NCBI RefSeq assembly: GCF_964340395.1
Contig: NC_135570.1
Coordinates: 12,706,822-12,770,821, forward strand
Source: Glandiceps talaboti
Taxonomy: Eukaryota; Hemichordata; Enteropneusta; Spengelidae
Direction of reading: 5' to 3'
DNA: 64,000 bases
Shown here in pieces: positions 1-12,072 of this stretch. The position numbers and the translations under genes were made by a program. Every line of letters begins with the position of its first letter. Position 1 is the first letter of the stretch. The notes under the pieces were generated by a model, which saw only the letters and a program-made list of their open reading frames with translations, was not told the origin of the DNA and did not search any database.

Positions 1-1080
1 AATGCTACAGATAGAAACGTGTTTGTTTCCCGCGATAAAGGTGTCAAGTCATCTATTATTCATCTACGGGTGGAGACTTTGGTTTAATCTTTTAATACGG
101 TACGCGTGCCGTTCTCGACATTACATAGTATACTTTCTGGTTTGGATTCGAAGCTCTTGCTCTACGCAGTTGGTGTTCGTGTTTTGATTCGAATATGGGC
201 TACGTTCCATATTCCTGCTCATGTATTAGGCATTGCTACGTTGTTGGTGTTTCGTTGAAGACACACAATAAAAAAAGTTAATCCTTTCCCTGAAATCAAA
301 TTTCCACACCACGACACCGTACGACATCTGGAATGTTATACAAATTGTAAGGAGTGTTACAAAACTACGGTATAAATAATGGTACTTGAACTCACGTCAA
401 CAGTTTTTCTTCCACTGCGAGTGACGTTTTATGATACTCGGAGTCGTAGTAGACATTACCTCATTTATTTAAACTACTTGTACCTTCAAAATCTCCATTT
501 TATAACTTTAATAGCCTTGAGGATCGCTCGGTGCCAAATTCTTTGCCGTTTACGTTCAGACAGCGTCATCGTAGACGCAAATAAACAACGCAACGCACGT
601 ATACTACTACAGTACATGTGACTCGGTGTCGACGTGTCTCGAAAGTTCACGAAGGATCGAGCCGTGATAAGCCGATCGTTAGAGTGTGGTTGCCACACTC
701 AATTTATAGGACCTTAACCCTAATAATATAATATAGTATGTGAAGAGGACGTTGTCAAAATCCACCAACGCGAAAGTTCAAAGCTAGTCTACGGCCACGT
801 TCTGTGAATCTTACAGAAACAGAAATGTAATACCCGGAAATCGCCGATGCAATGTCACGCATCTGACGTGAACTCTCAAGTCTCGAAGATAGCGTGGTTC
901 ATTTTCGATGCGCCAACGTGTTGATTAAATCGTTTTATTTTTGTAAACATCATTTTTTTTCGATCGGCTAAAACAATTAGCCTGCAATACTGTTAGATAT
1001 TCGAGATTTGTATTTTTTTTTTACATGCATGGTACTTGAAAACCGTCATCTAATACATCGCCGTCGCGTCGGGTACACTT
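1..1080. other. No gene recognised; CpG-containing unique sequence
   Basis: I see no recognisable gene here. CpG is less depleted than in most of the window, particularly around 500-900, which could mean a promoter or untranslated exon belonging to something outside the left edge. The short open frames have no family resemblance and no convincing exon signals. Confidence 0.4.
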
Positions 1081-1340
1081 GAAGGCTGTAGACTAGTGTA
1101 GTCACAGTCGCTTGTAAACTGTTATTCCTTTCCTAAATGGTTTTATTCTTGTCTATAACGGTCCTAATACAGAACAATGACGTTATTATAGGGATTGGCG
1201 ATATTCTTATGAAATCGGTAGCAATGTCATACCCCCCCCCCTCTCCCCCTACGTGTTGTATGTAACTTGTAAGTACCATTTAGGAAAGGAGTAACAGTTT
1301 ACAAGCGACTGTGCGGCTGTAGTGCAGTGTAGGCCGCTTC
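1081..1340. mobile_element. Small MITE-like inverted repeat
   Basis: Two 38-bp arms at 1103-1140 and 1276-1313 are reverse complements with a single mismatch (core CAGTCGCTTGTAAACTGTTA). A loop of about 135 bp separates them and contains a C-rich tract. Weaker similarity continues outward on both sides (GAAG ends, GTAG/CTAC-rich). There is no ORF inside. This is the form expected of a non-autonomous DNA transposon or small foldback element; no target-site duplication was identified with confidence. Confidence 0.6.
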
Positions 1341-2204
1341 ACTGTAACGTTTTTAGCCGATGCACTGGTCAAAATCAACGTGCATAAGTCCAGGTTCAAA
1401 GGAGGTATTTTTTTTACTTTTTATTGGTTATAACCAAATTTACCGAGTTTGATTGGTTTTGTACAACACAGCTAAGAGATAATGTCACGTCAGTCATTGC
1501 ACAGAGGCCTACTAGCTATGGCTCATTTGCATATGAAAAGACACTCTTCTGTAATCAACGTTTCTGTCAATCTTCTTTATGTATGCAAATCTTTGTACAT
1601 AAACATTCAGGAATGAAACCATATAAAACACATATAGCGTTAGAGTTTTTTCATTTCAAATTTATTAATGGAAAAAATGAACGATTTTCAAAAAATCTTT
1701 TAACCAAATGATGGCACATACCACGAAGCTTCATAATGAGCAAAAAAAAAAAAGGCCAAAATTCACCAACGAACCTGCATCTCATCCTTAAACTGTATAC
1801 AAACAGAAACCATACATGCTACTGGTAGTACACAACTGACAGGATTTGAGTTCTGGAAGTATTTCCTATCCCTAGTAGTAGTAGGGAAACTCAATTCCAG
1901 TACAAGCAGTAGCAGGACGGATATACCAGTTTCTATCACTACCTTCTGTTATGTCATCACATAACGAGAGAGAATAACCACAACTCATATTCATACATGT
2001 ATGTAGTGTTAAAGCCAATATGAAGGCACCACCGACACACACCAACATCTAGTAACCTACCATAATATAATGATCCCTATCCCTCCCAATGGGGTGACCA
2101 TAACCAAAATCCGGTTCCTATCATTTCGACCCATTTTTATTCTTTAGAAGGCATACTGTTTATATGTTTCACCCAACTTGAACTTTTCCGTCCCCAATTT
2201 TTAT
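1341..2204. other. No gene or structured repeat seen
   Basis: AT-rich sequence with scattered short open frames. None resembles a known family. Nothing further can be supported. Confidence 0.4.
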
Positions 2205-2515
2205 TTTTGATGCTGATAATATGACATTGCTATGGTAGCTGATGGCTTTGCTGTCCTTTGCTTTCCTCAAGAGATGAAATTATCAACTCTTTTTCAGTTT
2301 TTCAAAAAAAAAGTTGGCAATTAGTATTGAAATGATAGTTAATGATGTAGCTGTCCTTTGCTTTTCTCAGGAGATAAAATTATCAATTTTTTTCATTTTT
2401 TCGAAAATTTTCTTCAATCTTTATTTTGATAGCAATAACATGGCATTGATGAGATAGTCGATGACCTTGCACAGCCTTTGTCTAGTTTCATCAGAAGATA
2501 CTAAACTATCAACTC
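2205..2515. repeat. Imperfect tandem repeat, about 3 copies of ~110 bp
   Basis: The segment AGCTGTCCTTTGCTTT..CTCA..GAGAT.AAATTATCAA recurs at about 2245 and 2348 and, more diverged, at about 2465. Each copy is preceded by a GATAGTnnATGA-like stretch and followed by a T-rich stretch. The copies are diverged, so the array is old. Confidence 0.6.
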
Positions 2516-5200
2516 AACTCACGTGTCCACTATAAATTACATGTACATGGGGTAAAGCTGTCAGTACTGGGACTCCCTGGATACAGTCAAGGTTTACCTC
2601 ATAAAACTAAACACAAATCAAAAGATCTTTCAACCCTGCATATGGCAAATGAACCAAAAACAGCTTTTTGTGAGACTTCTATCAAAACATTTACTACCTC
2701 AGACTTAATTGCAAAACCATTTACCATTTAGTTTTAAAAATTCAAGGTTCCGACAAGGTTTAGATGAAAACAACACAAGACTATATGTCCGTGAAAACAT
2801 AAACTTTGGGGGTTTTTTAAACACCTGCTGTCATTATCTTCTATATAAATTCTATGCTCTTGTCAGATTTTTACAACCCCTCTGCAATGGAGGGGGATGT
2901 CTCATAAAGTTCACATTGCATCCTATGCAATCAACCATAATCATATAGGGGTAGCCCGGGTACCCTACGAAAATGTGATGAACTATAGTTGATGGATTTT
3001 ATCTACATATGCCCTAAAGATATTTTTCTGTACAGTGCTCTTCAACAGATTTCTAGGTCAGTCTATAATTGAGGTGTTGTGATTGTAAATTGTGTTAACA
3101 TTTGTAAACAGGTTTGGTGTTCTCATTTCTACAAAACACTCCACACTCAAAATTGTCCTTGAATAAGTATGGAAAATGAAGTTCAGTAACTTGAGTTAAT
3201 TTGTCTCCCTCCCCCACCCCTCCTCCCACCCCCTTCCTTTCACAATCCATCGAGCTCCCCACCACCTTATACAACCCTCTCCCTACACACCAACAGCATT
3301 CATTGTCAATTTCATAAAGGCCCAATATTCAATCCCAGGTTATCGCATTAATAGTGCAGCCATAAGGATTCAAAAAAATATTCTTTTGTTCAACACCCAC
3401 TTTTAAAATAGGTCTACCAGACATGTTTTTAACTCCTCAATATTAACACTGATTTGAATTGAGCTTCTATTAATAAAGTTGGACTTGTCACCAACCAAAG
3501 TCAGTAGCAGAACTGTCAAGGATTGTTCTTTTTAATTTCAATTTTAATTAGAAATTAACCTCACTTCCTGAAACCAATTTCACTTCCTCAAATCCAAACA
3601 TAGACTGATTAGTCTTTATTTCTGTCATCAATTAAAGACATCCTTCCTATCTGTGGTTAGATTTTGACCTTGACCTTGACCTAAACACCCAGTTAACTTG
3701 TAGATTACTATGTTGATAATTATAGTACTAGTCCACTAACACAGTATCAACTAATGATGAATGATCAAGCTCTAGTCAGGTTCTTTTCTGTACATGTCTC
3801 TTCGCTTAAAAACCGTCACTTTTTGTACTATCTAAAGGATAAGTAAGTACAGTGACCCATATGAACTTATTAGTGCAACAAGACTTTGTGCCTTGTTGTA
3901 AAACTAGAAAACTGTCATCAATTGAAAAGTTTGTATGTACAATTTTACATGTGTTCGTTATTATACAGGCAAAGTAAACTCCAGTATAGTTGGTTATTTT
4001 TAGGACAGCTTCAGTCCCACAGTCAAATATACAAAAAAAAGACTCACATGATAAAAGAATCGTTATGCATAGCTAAAAGCATAGAATTGGGTACACAACA
4101 ACAAATAAACAAACAAACATACAAACAAATTACAATTTAATTTTAAATATCATGCAAATGAAGTAAATTCTCTGTTTTTAGAAGTCCAAGTATATACAAT
4201 GTGTATTTAGTCATGTGTCGCCATCTGTTAAAGTCTTTGTCATCTGTATTCACATTTCAAGAAGGGAAGGGAGTAGGCTACAGACTTAGCTATCTGCCAT
4301 TTTTGGGAACACATACTGTCAACCCAGTATGTCAAGTCAGAAAGTTAAGAAGAGAGGTGGCAAAACTATCATATCCACAAACTATTATGTTTAATATTTG
4401 AAATGAAATATGAAACATTTTGTCAAGTTTTTCTACCCAAAAGTTGATTGTCGAAAAGTTGATTGTTTGAATCAGTTGGGGACAATTATACCTCCTGTAG
4501 TGAATGAATGTACCCCCTGTGGCAAAAGTCAGTCAACCAAATCACCGATTTTTAATTTTAAGAAATTGAAGTCGGCTGACTAAATTTCTGAGAAGGACAA
4601 CCAAAATTAAGTTCCTGAACAGTCAACAGCACTTAAAACACACATTAGCAGTTATAATTAAAATAAATGACCACCCAGTTAAACCATACGCATGTCATTA
4701 AAGTCAGTACTGTATCTTAATTAACTGAGATTTCCGGTCGTTAGTTTTTCTTTTGTTTTAGTGTCCAGTCCCCATGTTCAGCCTTATGTTATCCACAATG
4801 GTAGCAATGACCTGAATACAATTACCTAGCACTGGTTCATTTCCATGTCAATTACATGTAAATAAGAAATCAATCTCCATTTTAACCGTTTTGTAAGCCA
4901 CCCTAGTAATTGGGTTTGTCTATTTTCCTTTGTTAATATAATGAATTGTTTCTGTCCCTGTGTTTTCTTTATCGTCAACAGAAAACTTTCATTCAAGGTG
5001 CTATACAAAATAGGATGACTTCTTTGTACCCTATTAAAGTTCATTGTGTGTCTTTTTTTCAATTCAGTGTTTCCTCTGAAAACTGAATCTCAGAGGACTA
5101 TTAATACAAGGTCAAATCCCACTGAGAATGTTCAAGATGTATCCATCTGTCTTGCTAAATCATAAGACACATCTATCGCATATATTATGTACACAGAGTA
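2516..5200. other. Non-coding, no gene recognised
   Basis: AT-rich intergenic or intronic sequence. The only local feature I can support is a triple nuclear-receptor half-site at 3665-3682, listed separately. Short ORFs here lack codon structure or homology that I can recognise. Confidence 0.4.
3665..3682 (-). promoter_or_regulatory. Three abutting nuclear-receptor half-sites (AGGTCA direct repeats, DR0)
   Basis: TGACCT occurs three times back to back at 3665-3670, 3671-3676 and 3677-3682. On the minus strand this reads AGGTCA x3 and creates two TCAAGGTCA extended half-sites of the type bound by ERR/SF-1-class monomeric receptors. It could equally be a chance short repeat; no nearby promoter was identified. 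Confidence 0.3.
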
Positions 5201-5204
5201 CACT

Positions 5205-5212
5205 ACACTACA

Positions 5213-5298
<86 letters not shown>

Positions 5299-5465
5299 AC
5301 AATGTATACACAGCCAGACAGGCAGGTAGACAGGCACGCATACAGATACACAGAGACAGTTGACAGACACACACACACACACACATGTGCAGGCATACAG
5401 ACAGACACAGAGACAGACAGAAAACAGACATACAAACAGACAGACTGACAGACAGACACATACAC
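5205..5465. repeat. (CA)n microsatellite grading into ACAG-rich repeats
   Basis: A nearly pure CA run covers about 5215-5300. It degenerates into CAGACAGA/ACACAGAC-type simple sequence up to about 5465. Open frames here (poly-TH or poly-CV) are products of the repeat and not genes. Confidence 0.95.
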
Positions 5466-5639
5466 ACATATACAAAAGAAATAAAGATACAACAAAACAA
5501 ACAAATGACTGATTTTTAACTATAAACTCTAACTTGTATTTAATGTTTGCATACAAAAAAGTTCCACCATATGTCCTTAGATACATGGATATAAACACCT
5601 TAATAACTATTTGAACTGTTGAGCCTGTCAAAGTTTAAA

Positions 5640-8200
5640 GGGCAAACAAACATCCTGAATCTTTCATTTGATAGTTTCAACTTTTGAAATTAAAGCTACA
5701 TTGCACCAACTTGTTGGCATATTTTCAGCTTTTTCTTTCTGCAAGGTTACTTACAGTTTCCTAAATATGTGTTGAAGCCAAGTGGTTATCCCTGCAAATT
5801 CAGTGTTCTTCTTAATTAGGGTTTAGTTCCCCAGGAGGCAGTTTACCAGGACACTTTACCAACTTTTAAAGTCATGGAAATCTATGGCAAGTTTTACGAT
5901 ATTCTTTCCCTGTATTATCAAGGTTCGGAACCATCCTAAACCTTACAATAGCTAACTAATGATGTTCTTTCTGTGTAAACACATTTTCAGGTCTGTACCC
6001 AAAATTTGATTTTGCACAGACATGTATGGTAATGAATACAAAACAATGATTGACAGTTACTAAGTCCCTAGTACTAGCACTCATGTACTGCCATGGATAT
6101 ACATACAGTTGACTTACTGACAACAAGCAAAACAGCGTTTTTACACTGTTATATTACTGTTGCCATGAAAAGTTTGGTTTAAAATACAACCCCCCCCCCC
6201 CATGAAAAATGTGTCATTACTAATACAAAGAACTGAAATGTACAATTTACTATCACTAAAGGGAAGCCATTATATATTTGTAAATCAAAACCATTGGCTT
6301 TTATGTTTTTTGCCTTTTCTTTTCTATTTGTATGACTAATTTATCTGTTTGCCTTGCCCAACCCAAAGTTGAATCTTAGTTGTCTTCTGCATCATGTATT
6401 TTTTTTAATTTGTTTTGTACTATGACTAATTTATTTGTACATTCACTTTACCAATGACAAGGCAGGTTATCAAATCAGAATCTCCCTTGTCACTTGACTG
6501 TATGAATGATCAATTAATATTCAGAGTCATGACTCTACTTGTACGAATAATAAATGAGATGAGGTCAAAGGTCACAGTATAATTCAGCTGATAACTGTAT
6601 GTCATGCTCAACATCGCATGGTTCACTGCATTGTAGTTTTACTACCCAGTGTGATTGTTGTAGGCAGTAAACTAGTACAAGTTCTCTCGATATTTTACCA
6701 GCTCTTTGTCAACGCCGTGGCTACATACATATACTTTTGGAAATCAGTATGAATGTATTTATATTGGTGGACGAAAATCTAACCGGAAAGACAATTTTTC
6801 ACATTTTGACCTCACTTTATTTTGGCAGATAAATAAATTTGACAACAGTGTACTAAATATAGCCATGCCCCTTTGTGAGTGACTTGAAATAAATCTGCAT
6901 TTATTAAATGATAATTCAGAATTTAGCTGTAAAAATTATTCCATTTTAACAGCTGATTTCTTTTGGTACAAACATTGTTTTACCTAAATTAACTAAATAT
7001 AAAAATACAAAAGGTTTATCCAGATTTCGTTCTTCTTGTACTGTGAAAGTCTTAGCAAAACAAATAGCTAAAACTGTTTACCTTCGCACCAAACAACTGT
7101 CTCCCCCCCCCCCCCACCACCACACACACACTATCAGTGTTTACATACATAGGCTTGACATAGTCTAGTTCCTATACAGTATCATTAAGTTTTACACCTC
7201 CACTACCACATTGGCATATACATTTGTATGATTTATGATTTTATGTTGGTTTATATACATATATTTACAGTTGAAGACACAAAACTTTGTCCCCATTTTG
7301 ACACTTTTCTGAACCACCTAAATTGCACAAAATTAAGCTAATTTTTTTATATTTTCTCAAAACCACTGATGATTTTATCATATTCCGTTGTTTGTGGACT
7401 GACCAAATTTGTTGTCAAACTTACATTTATAAATCTATCACTGTGGCTAAAAATAAATATACAGATCTCTGAGATCACTGCTAGAAAATAGCCATTTTTT
7501 CCTATTATTTTTGAATAGGCTGGTTAGCACACTCCAAAGTTCCTCCATTTTGAAGGGGTTTCCTCATAAATGTTTTACTTAGAAACACTGAAAAACACTA
7601 AACTTTGCTAGATAAAAGCAATAAAAAATGCTCACATTGTCTGCAGCGACTCATAGCCAACTGCTTACTTCCTGAAATTTTCAAAATGCACAAAGTGAAT
7701 GTTACATATTGGTGTAGCGTGGTGTGGTTGAAGGTGTCTGGACCAACCAGTATCTGTACTCTGCATGACTCACCCAATTTTTAAAATCAAACTAAACACC
7801 TCACAATCAGATTACAATATACATGTAGCACAGACTGTGTAAACATCGTAATTTTAACAAGAAATATTCATTTTATTTTTGATTTTGAGGAAATGATGGA
7901 AGAATGATTCCTCAATTAATCTACATATGAATACAAGGTGTGCCCTTAATTCAACTCTGTGCCATCTCTTATTATTTTGCCTTCTTCTGAGTCATACTCT
8001 CACTTTGTTTTGTACAATGTGTGTTTTCTTTAACGGTGATAATTAGGTAACATATGTACCTGAGTTCTCGGTATCTACCTGGGTTCTCAACCCAAATTAT
8101 GGTACAAATGCAAGTTTTGATTTCCCCATTCTATTCCCCTTTCTAGCCCTGAAACTTGACTAATCTGGCTTAACAATATTGTTTACCAGTATGTTGAACC
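5640..8200. other. Non-coding; contains C tracts and a DR1 motif
   Basis: No exon could be supported. Poly-C tracts of 12-13 bases occur at 6190-6201 and 7103-7115. A perfect DR1 motif at 6562-6574 is listed separately. Confidence 0.4.
6562..6574 (+). promoter_or_regulatory. Perfect DR1 nuclear receptor element (AGGTCA-A-AGGTCA)
   Basis: AGGTCAAAGGTCA is the consensus for HNF4, RXR/RXR and PPAR/RXR class dimers. It lies in AT-rich non-coding sequence with no assigned gene, so function is inferred only from the exact match. Confidence 0.35.
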
Positions 8201-8455
8201 AGAAAGCCAAGTCTCTGAGCTACCATAAGGTCCACAAATTAGCAAAAACACATAGCTAAGTCTCGGAGCTATTATAAGGTCCACACATTAGCAAAAACAC
8301 AGAAAGCCAAGTCTCTAAGCTACCATAAGGTCCACACATTAGCAAAAACACAGATAGCTAAGTCTCTGAGCTACCATAAGGGCCACACATTAGCAAAAAC
8401 ACAGATAGCTAAGTCTCTGAGCTACCATAAGGTCCACACATTAGCAAAAACACTG
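8201..8455. repeat. Minisatellite, 5 copies of ~49-52 bp
   Basis: Units read AGCCAAGTCTCTGAGCTAC followed by CATAAGGTCCACACATTAGC and AAAAACACA. Copies are nearly identical, differing by small substitutions and 2-4 extra bases at the junction. The unit contains the dispersed AAGTCTCTGRGCTA core that recurs elsewhere in this window. Confidence 0.85.
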
Positions 8456-10030
8456 AGGATACTTTCAGTTTATTTGATGTTGTTTGCTTGGTCTAAAAGC
8501 TTCCAATTTATATACATGTACATGCAGGTTTGAATATCAAATTTCACTTTCTATCTAATGTTACCATTAGAAGCTCCCAGGCAGTAACTTTTAGGCTGTA
8601 CAAGGTTTACCTACTGATGATATCTTTGAAATTATGAAATTATGAACTCCCTTTTCAAAACCTAAAAAAAGTTGAATTTACCAAATTTTCAATTTCTCTG
8701 AAATAAATTCTGATCAATTTCTAACTGTGATAATATCTGTTGGCTTCCAAGACTAACATCGTGGTGTAAAATTACACAATAAATGATGATGTCACCATAG
8801 TTTGCCCTCATGTCACCACATTTTATATTTTGGAGTAAAAAACAAACTCTCAGAATTTCCTGACACAAATTTCTGAATAATTGGTGTTTTCAAAGTCACA
8901 CATTCCCTTTTAAATTTAGTAAATTCTTAATGCACAAAGCTAGCTTGACAGACCAATCCCATTATGCCTTTTATATCACTAATGCTCTTCACATTGTTCA
9001 TCAAATTCTAAAATCTATACATTTATACTTGATTTATTTTTCAACCTATATTTTGAGTATTTTACACAAAAATTCAAACAAGACTGAATTATATCAAACA
9101 TACTCTGTTTTTTCATCTAATTATTTCTGTAAAATAATCCATAGATTTCTTTTATCTACTCCACAGTGTTTGTTTTATTGCATGTCATGTTACCACTATA
9201 CAGGGCTACATAACTGTCTCTACCAGCAAGTTTCATCATGTGACACTTCTCATACAGATTCTGCCTGCCAAAGGTCATATGCAAATTATGTAAGGTCATA
9301 TGCAAAGGACCATCTGACAGCATGCTGACATAACAAAATGAACTTAGTCCCTCATGCATAGGCTTTCAGTGTAAAAATAATTCCAACATAGAGGATTAAA
9401 ATACCTAGCTGCAGTTATAGGGTTAAAGTTTGACCTCAAACAACTGGACCGATGACCTTAGCAGATATATCTTTATGGGAGAGGAAGCTACCTATTAAGT
9501 CGCTGGGAAGGATGACCATAATCCCGGAATAAATCCCACCAAACATTGAGGCACCACAGAACACACAGAGCTTAGGACTAAACCCTTTTAATCTGGGAGG
9601 TATAGATTACACATACTAAACGTTCTACATGGATCATTTTGACCAAGCCTTAAACTTTAACAGGCATGAAATTAGCAAATTTATGATGGTCGACCAGCCT
9701 CCTACCAAAACATAAGTATCTCTGATGAGTTAACATTCAATTTAATGCAGTGCTATAAACTATTAGGGATAGCCTTGAACTGTTGGTGGAACCATTACTG
9801 GGGCTGGAACTATTACTTCTGGTTGACTTACTTTGGTAGAACAAAAGTCCAAAAGTAGAATTGTTGGTGACTGCCATTGTCTTACAGACCTTGATAACTT
9901 TGCCCTCAAAAAATTAAGATCTTATCAGGTTTTCATATGTGTGCCATTTCCAGACAACAATACTCTCTTGTAAAAACAAAGGTATACATGTACATATAGG
10001 GACTACTGAGAGTTTTGACTTGACCTAACT
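8456..10030. other. No gene recognised
   Basis: AT-rich. The longest open frame (about 8930-9328, plus) has no recognisable domain or exon signals and looks incidental. Confidence 0.35.
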
Positions 10031-10039
10031 CTTGGTCAG

Positions 10040-10675
10040 CCCACAGACTTGCCATGGCTATCTAACTCGACGTTATGTTCTGGTGAACGACATTGTCAAG
10101 TCAGACAGCCAAGTCTCTCTCAAGTCAGACAGCAAAGCCTCTCTCAAGTCAGATAGCCAAGTCTCTCTCAAGTCAGATAGCCAAGTCTCTCTCAAGTCAG
10201 ACAGCCAAGTCTCTCTCAAGTCAGATAGCCAAGTCTCTCTCAAGTCAGATAGCCAAGTCTCTCTCAAGTCAGACAGCCAAGTCTCTCTCAAGTCAGATAG
10301 CCAAGTCTCTCTCAAGTCAGATAGCCAAGTCTCTCTCAAGTCAGATAGCCAAGTCTCTCTCAAGTCAGATAGCCAAGTCTCTCTCAAGTCAGACAGCCAA
10401 GTCTCTCTCAAGTCAGATAGCCAAGTCTCTCTCAAGTCAGATAGCCAAGTCTCTCTCAAGTCAGACAGCCAAGTCTCTTTCAAATCAGACAGCCAAGTCT
10501 CTGGGTACACGGAAACAACATATCTGACACACGATAGAACTACTAGTACAACATGTACACCATTGTCCAAGTACACTCTAACCCATTCTCAGTTCAAATC
10601 ATGGAAAAAGAGAAGGGTTTCCATACAAATGTTTAAACACAGGTTGATTTCTTTGAAAACAAGAGGGTCATACAG
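10040..10675 (+). other. Doubtful exon candidate spanning the 24-bp array
   Basis: The open frame crossing the 24-bp array is bounded by a plausible acceptor (a CTAAC branch-point-like motif, then GGTCAG before 10040) and a consensus donor (CAG|GTAAGA after 10675). The segment is 636 nt, an exact multiple of three, with phase 2 at both ends. Against it, the non-repeat tail around 10565-10610 resembles an intronic repeat near 45.14 kb, and sequence just downstream matches a dispersed repeat at 49.5 kb. The open frame follows automatically from the 24-bp period. I lean towards non-coding. Confidence 0.2.
10090..10512. repeat. 24-bp minisatellite, about 17 copies
   Basis: The unit is AAGTCAGAYAGCCAAG plus TCTCTCTC, repeated about 17 times with almost no variation beyond a C/T at one position. 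Because 24 is a multiple of three, frames stay open on both strands. In one plus frame the unit reads Lys-Ser-Asp-Ser-Gln-Val-Ser-Leu, and the C/T variation is synonymous (GAC/GAT). The last unit is slightly diverged. It shares its core with the inverted array at 60.3-60.86 kb. Confidence 0.95.
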
Positions 10676-10699
10676 GTAAGAAACACTTGTCTTAGCAGA

Positions 10700-10820
10700 G
10701 CTATGGTAAAAATTGGCCCAGAACAAAAGAATAATCCCATGCAATCCTTGTGGCTCCACTGATAAGATACACTAATGTGATGACCTGGGATTGTAACATA
10801 GCCCTTTATAAGCCTTTATA
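10700..10820 (+). repeat. Dispersed repeat, copy 1 (partner at 49.49 kb)
   Basis: GAACAAAAGAATAATCCC, GGCTCCACTGATAAG, GACCTGGGA and CCTTTATAAGCCTTT occur in the same order and spacing as GAACAAAAGAATGACCC, GGCTTTACTGATAAG, AACCTGGGA and CCTTTAAAGCCTT at 49,495-49,595. This is an interspersed element of at least 100 bp, of unknown class. Confidence 0.6.
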
Positions 10821-11330
10821 CATGGTACTAGCCAGTCACAGCAGGCAGGCCACGGAAAACAACAGAGGTACAGTACATACTGTCATTGATAACTGCAAAC
10901 ACTGACTACATCCAGATTTGGGAAATGTTTCACTCCTGACTGAGCATGACTAAATGATGGTGAATACAATAATATGACCCCCTGGGAGGAGATCTGATAC
11001 TATCACCTAATGACAGTCCCACCCTGTAGACTAAGGCTTCAATAATACACAAACATGGCTTCACATTTGCTTCTGGAAATTTACCTATTTTTGCATCCAA
11101 CTTTTCAACTATAAAATAACCGTTGAAGAAATACTCAAGCAATGACCAACAGCCACTGCTACACTTAAAATTAACTGTACCAACACACCATGAAATGAAC
11201 AGACCTAAGTTAGCTGTAGTATGTATGGGTCATGATTGAGCGTACAATTAATTATATGCAAAACATTTATATTACAAGCTTAAAATACATTACAACAACA
11301 CCTTTCATGTACATTCTGATGTGTTTCCAG

Positions 11331-11485
11331 GATATGAGCAACAAAGCCGTAAAATCTACCCAAGTCTCAGGCCCTGCTCAAAAACTATACAAAGCCGTAA
11401 AATCTACCCAAGTCTCAGGCCCTGCTCAAAAACTATACAAAGCCGTCAATCTACCCAATTCTCAAGCCTGCTCAAAAACTACACA
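11331..11485 (+). repeat. 48-bp minisatellite, 3 copies
   Basis: The unit starts AAAGCCGTAAAATCTACCCA and continues with AGTCTCAGGCCCTGCTCAAA and AACTATAC. Two copies are nearly identical and the third is diverged. A fair acceptor (GTGTTTCCAG) ends at 11330, and the frame reads through all copies (KSTQVSG motif). The upstream exon candidate would enter in a frame that hits an immediate stop, so a joint gene model fails. The core AAGTCTCAGGCC again belongs to the dispersed family. Confidence 0.7.
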
Positions 11486-11927
11486 CTGCAATGTTGACAA
11501 AACTGTACAACGTATTCTTCTCTGCAAAACAAATTTCTTTTAGTCTTGTGAAAAATACCATATATGACATGCACATCCAGCCTGAACTTTGATAATTTGG
11601 GACCTTAGTCCACCAAGAAATAAACACCTCTGTTCAAACTCACAACATATAAAAGGCATTCCTGTGGGACAAGCCTGTAGTGTGTATGTGAAGCCAAGGT
11701 GTGACCCCTTCTGACCTGCACCATTTCATGTTTAAACAAACCCTGCCTCTGTTATATGAATAACCAGAACAAACCCACTTTCCTGTACGCTATTGTTGTC
11801 ACTAGTATTCTTACTACACTTTTCCCAGTTTCGAGATTTCTTGTTTTTTCCGCTGAGGCCCCATCTGGTATGTTCATGAATGCACAACAAAGTCAAAGAC
11901 ATGGCACTGCTATAATTATCACATACA

Positions 11928-11935
11928 TGTACTAC
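11928..11935 (+). repeat. Putative 8-bp target-site duplication, left
   Basis: TGTACTAC immediately precedes the left end of the foldback element. The same 8 bases in the same orientation immediately follow the right end at 20633-20640. Confidence 0.55.
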
Positions 11936-12072
11936 GATACCCGGCCCAAAATGAACCACTGTTTTCAATGCCTATACCACACGACCGGTCGTACGACCAA
12001 ATTTTGGTCGTGGATAATAGTAGCATATACTAATAGTAATAGGGGCTACAGTAAGAAATACCCGGATGTTCG
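11936..12072 (+). repeat. Left terminal inverted repeat of the foldback element
   Basis: About 137 bp, roughly 80-85% identical by eye to the reverse complement of 20501-20632. The outermost 12 bases (GATACCCGGCCC) match the other end (CATATGCGGCCC) at 9 of 12. It includes a degenerate solitary copy of the array motif, CACGACCGGTCGTACGACC, followed by AAATTTTGGTCGTGG, which is itself a nested palindrome. This suggests the arrays were amplified from the terminal repeat. Confidence 0.7.

Noticed and set aside
5203-5631. Cys/Val- and Thr/His-rich open frames
   Set aside because: Translation of the (CA)n microsatellite.
8930-9328. 132-codon plus-strand open frame
   Set aside because: AT-rich composition, no domain and no promoter or splice context.
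11331-11543. Exon following the 24-bp array exon candidate
   Set aside because: The acceptor is fair, but splicing from phase 2 at 10675 leads into an immediate stop.
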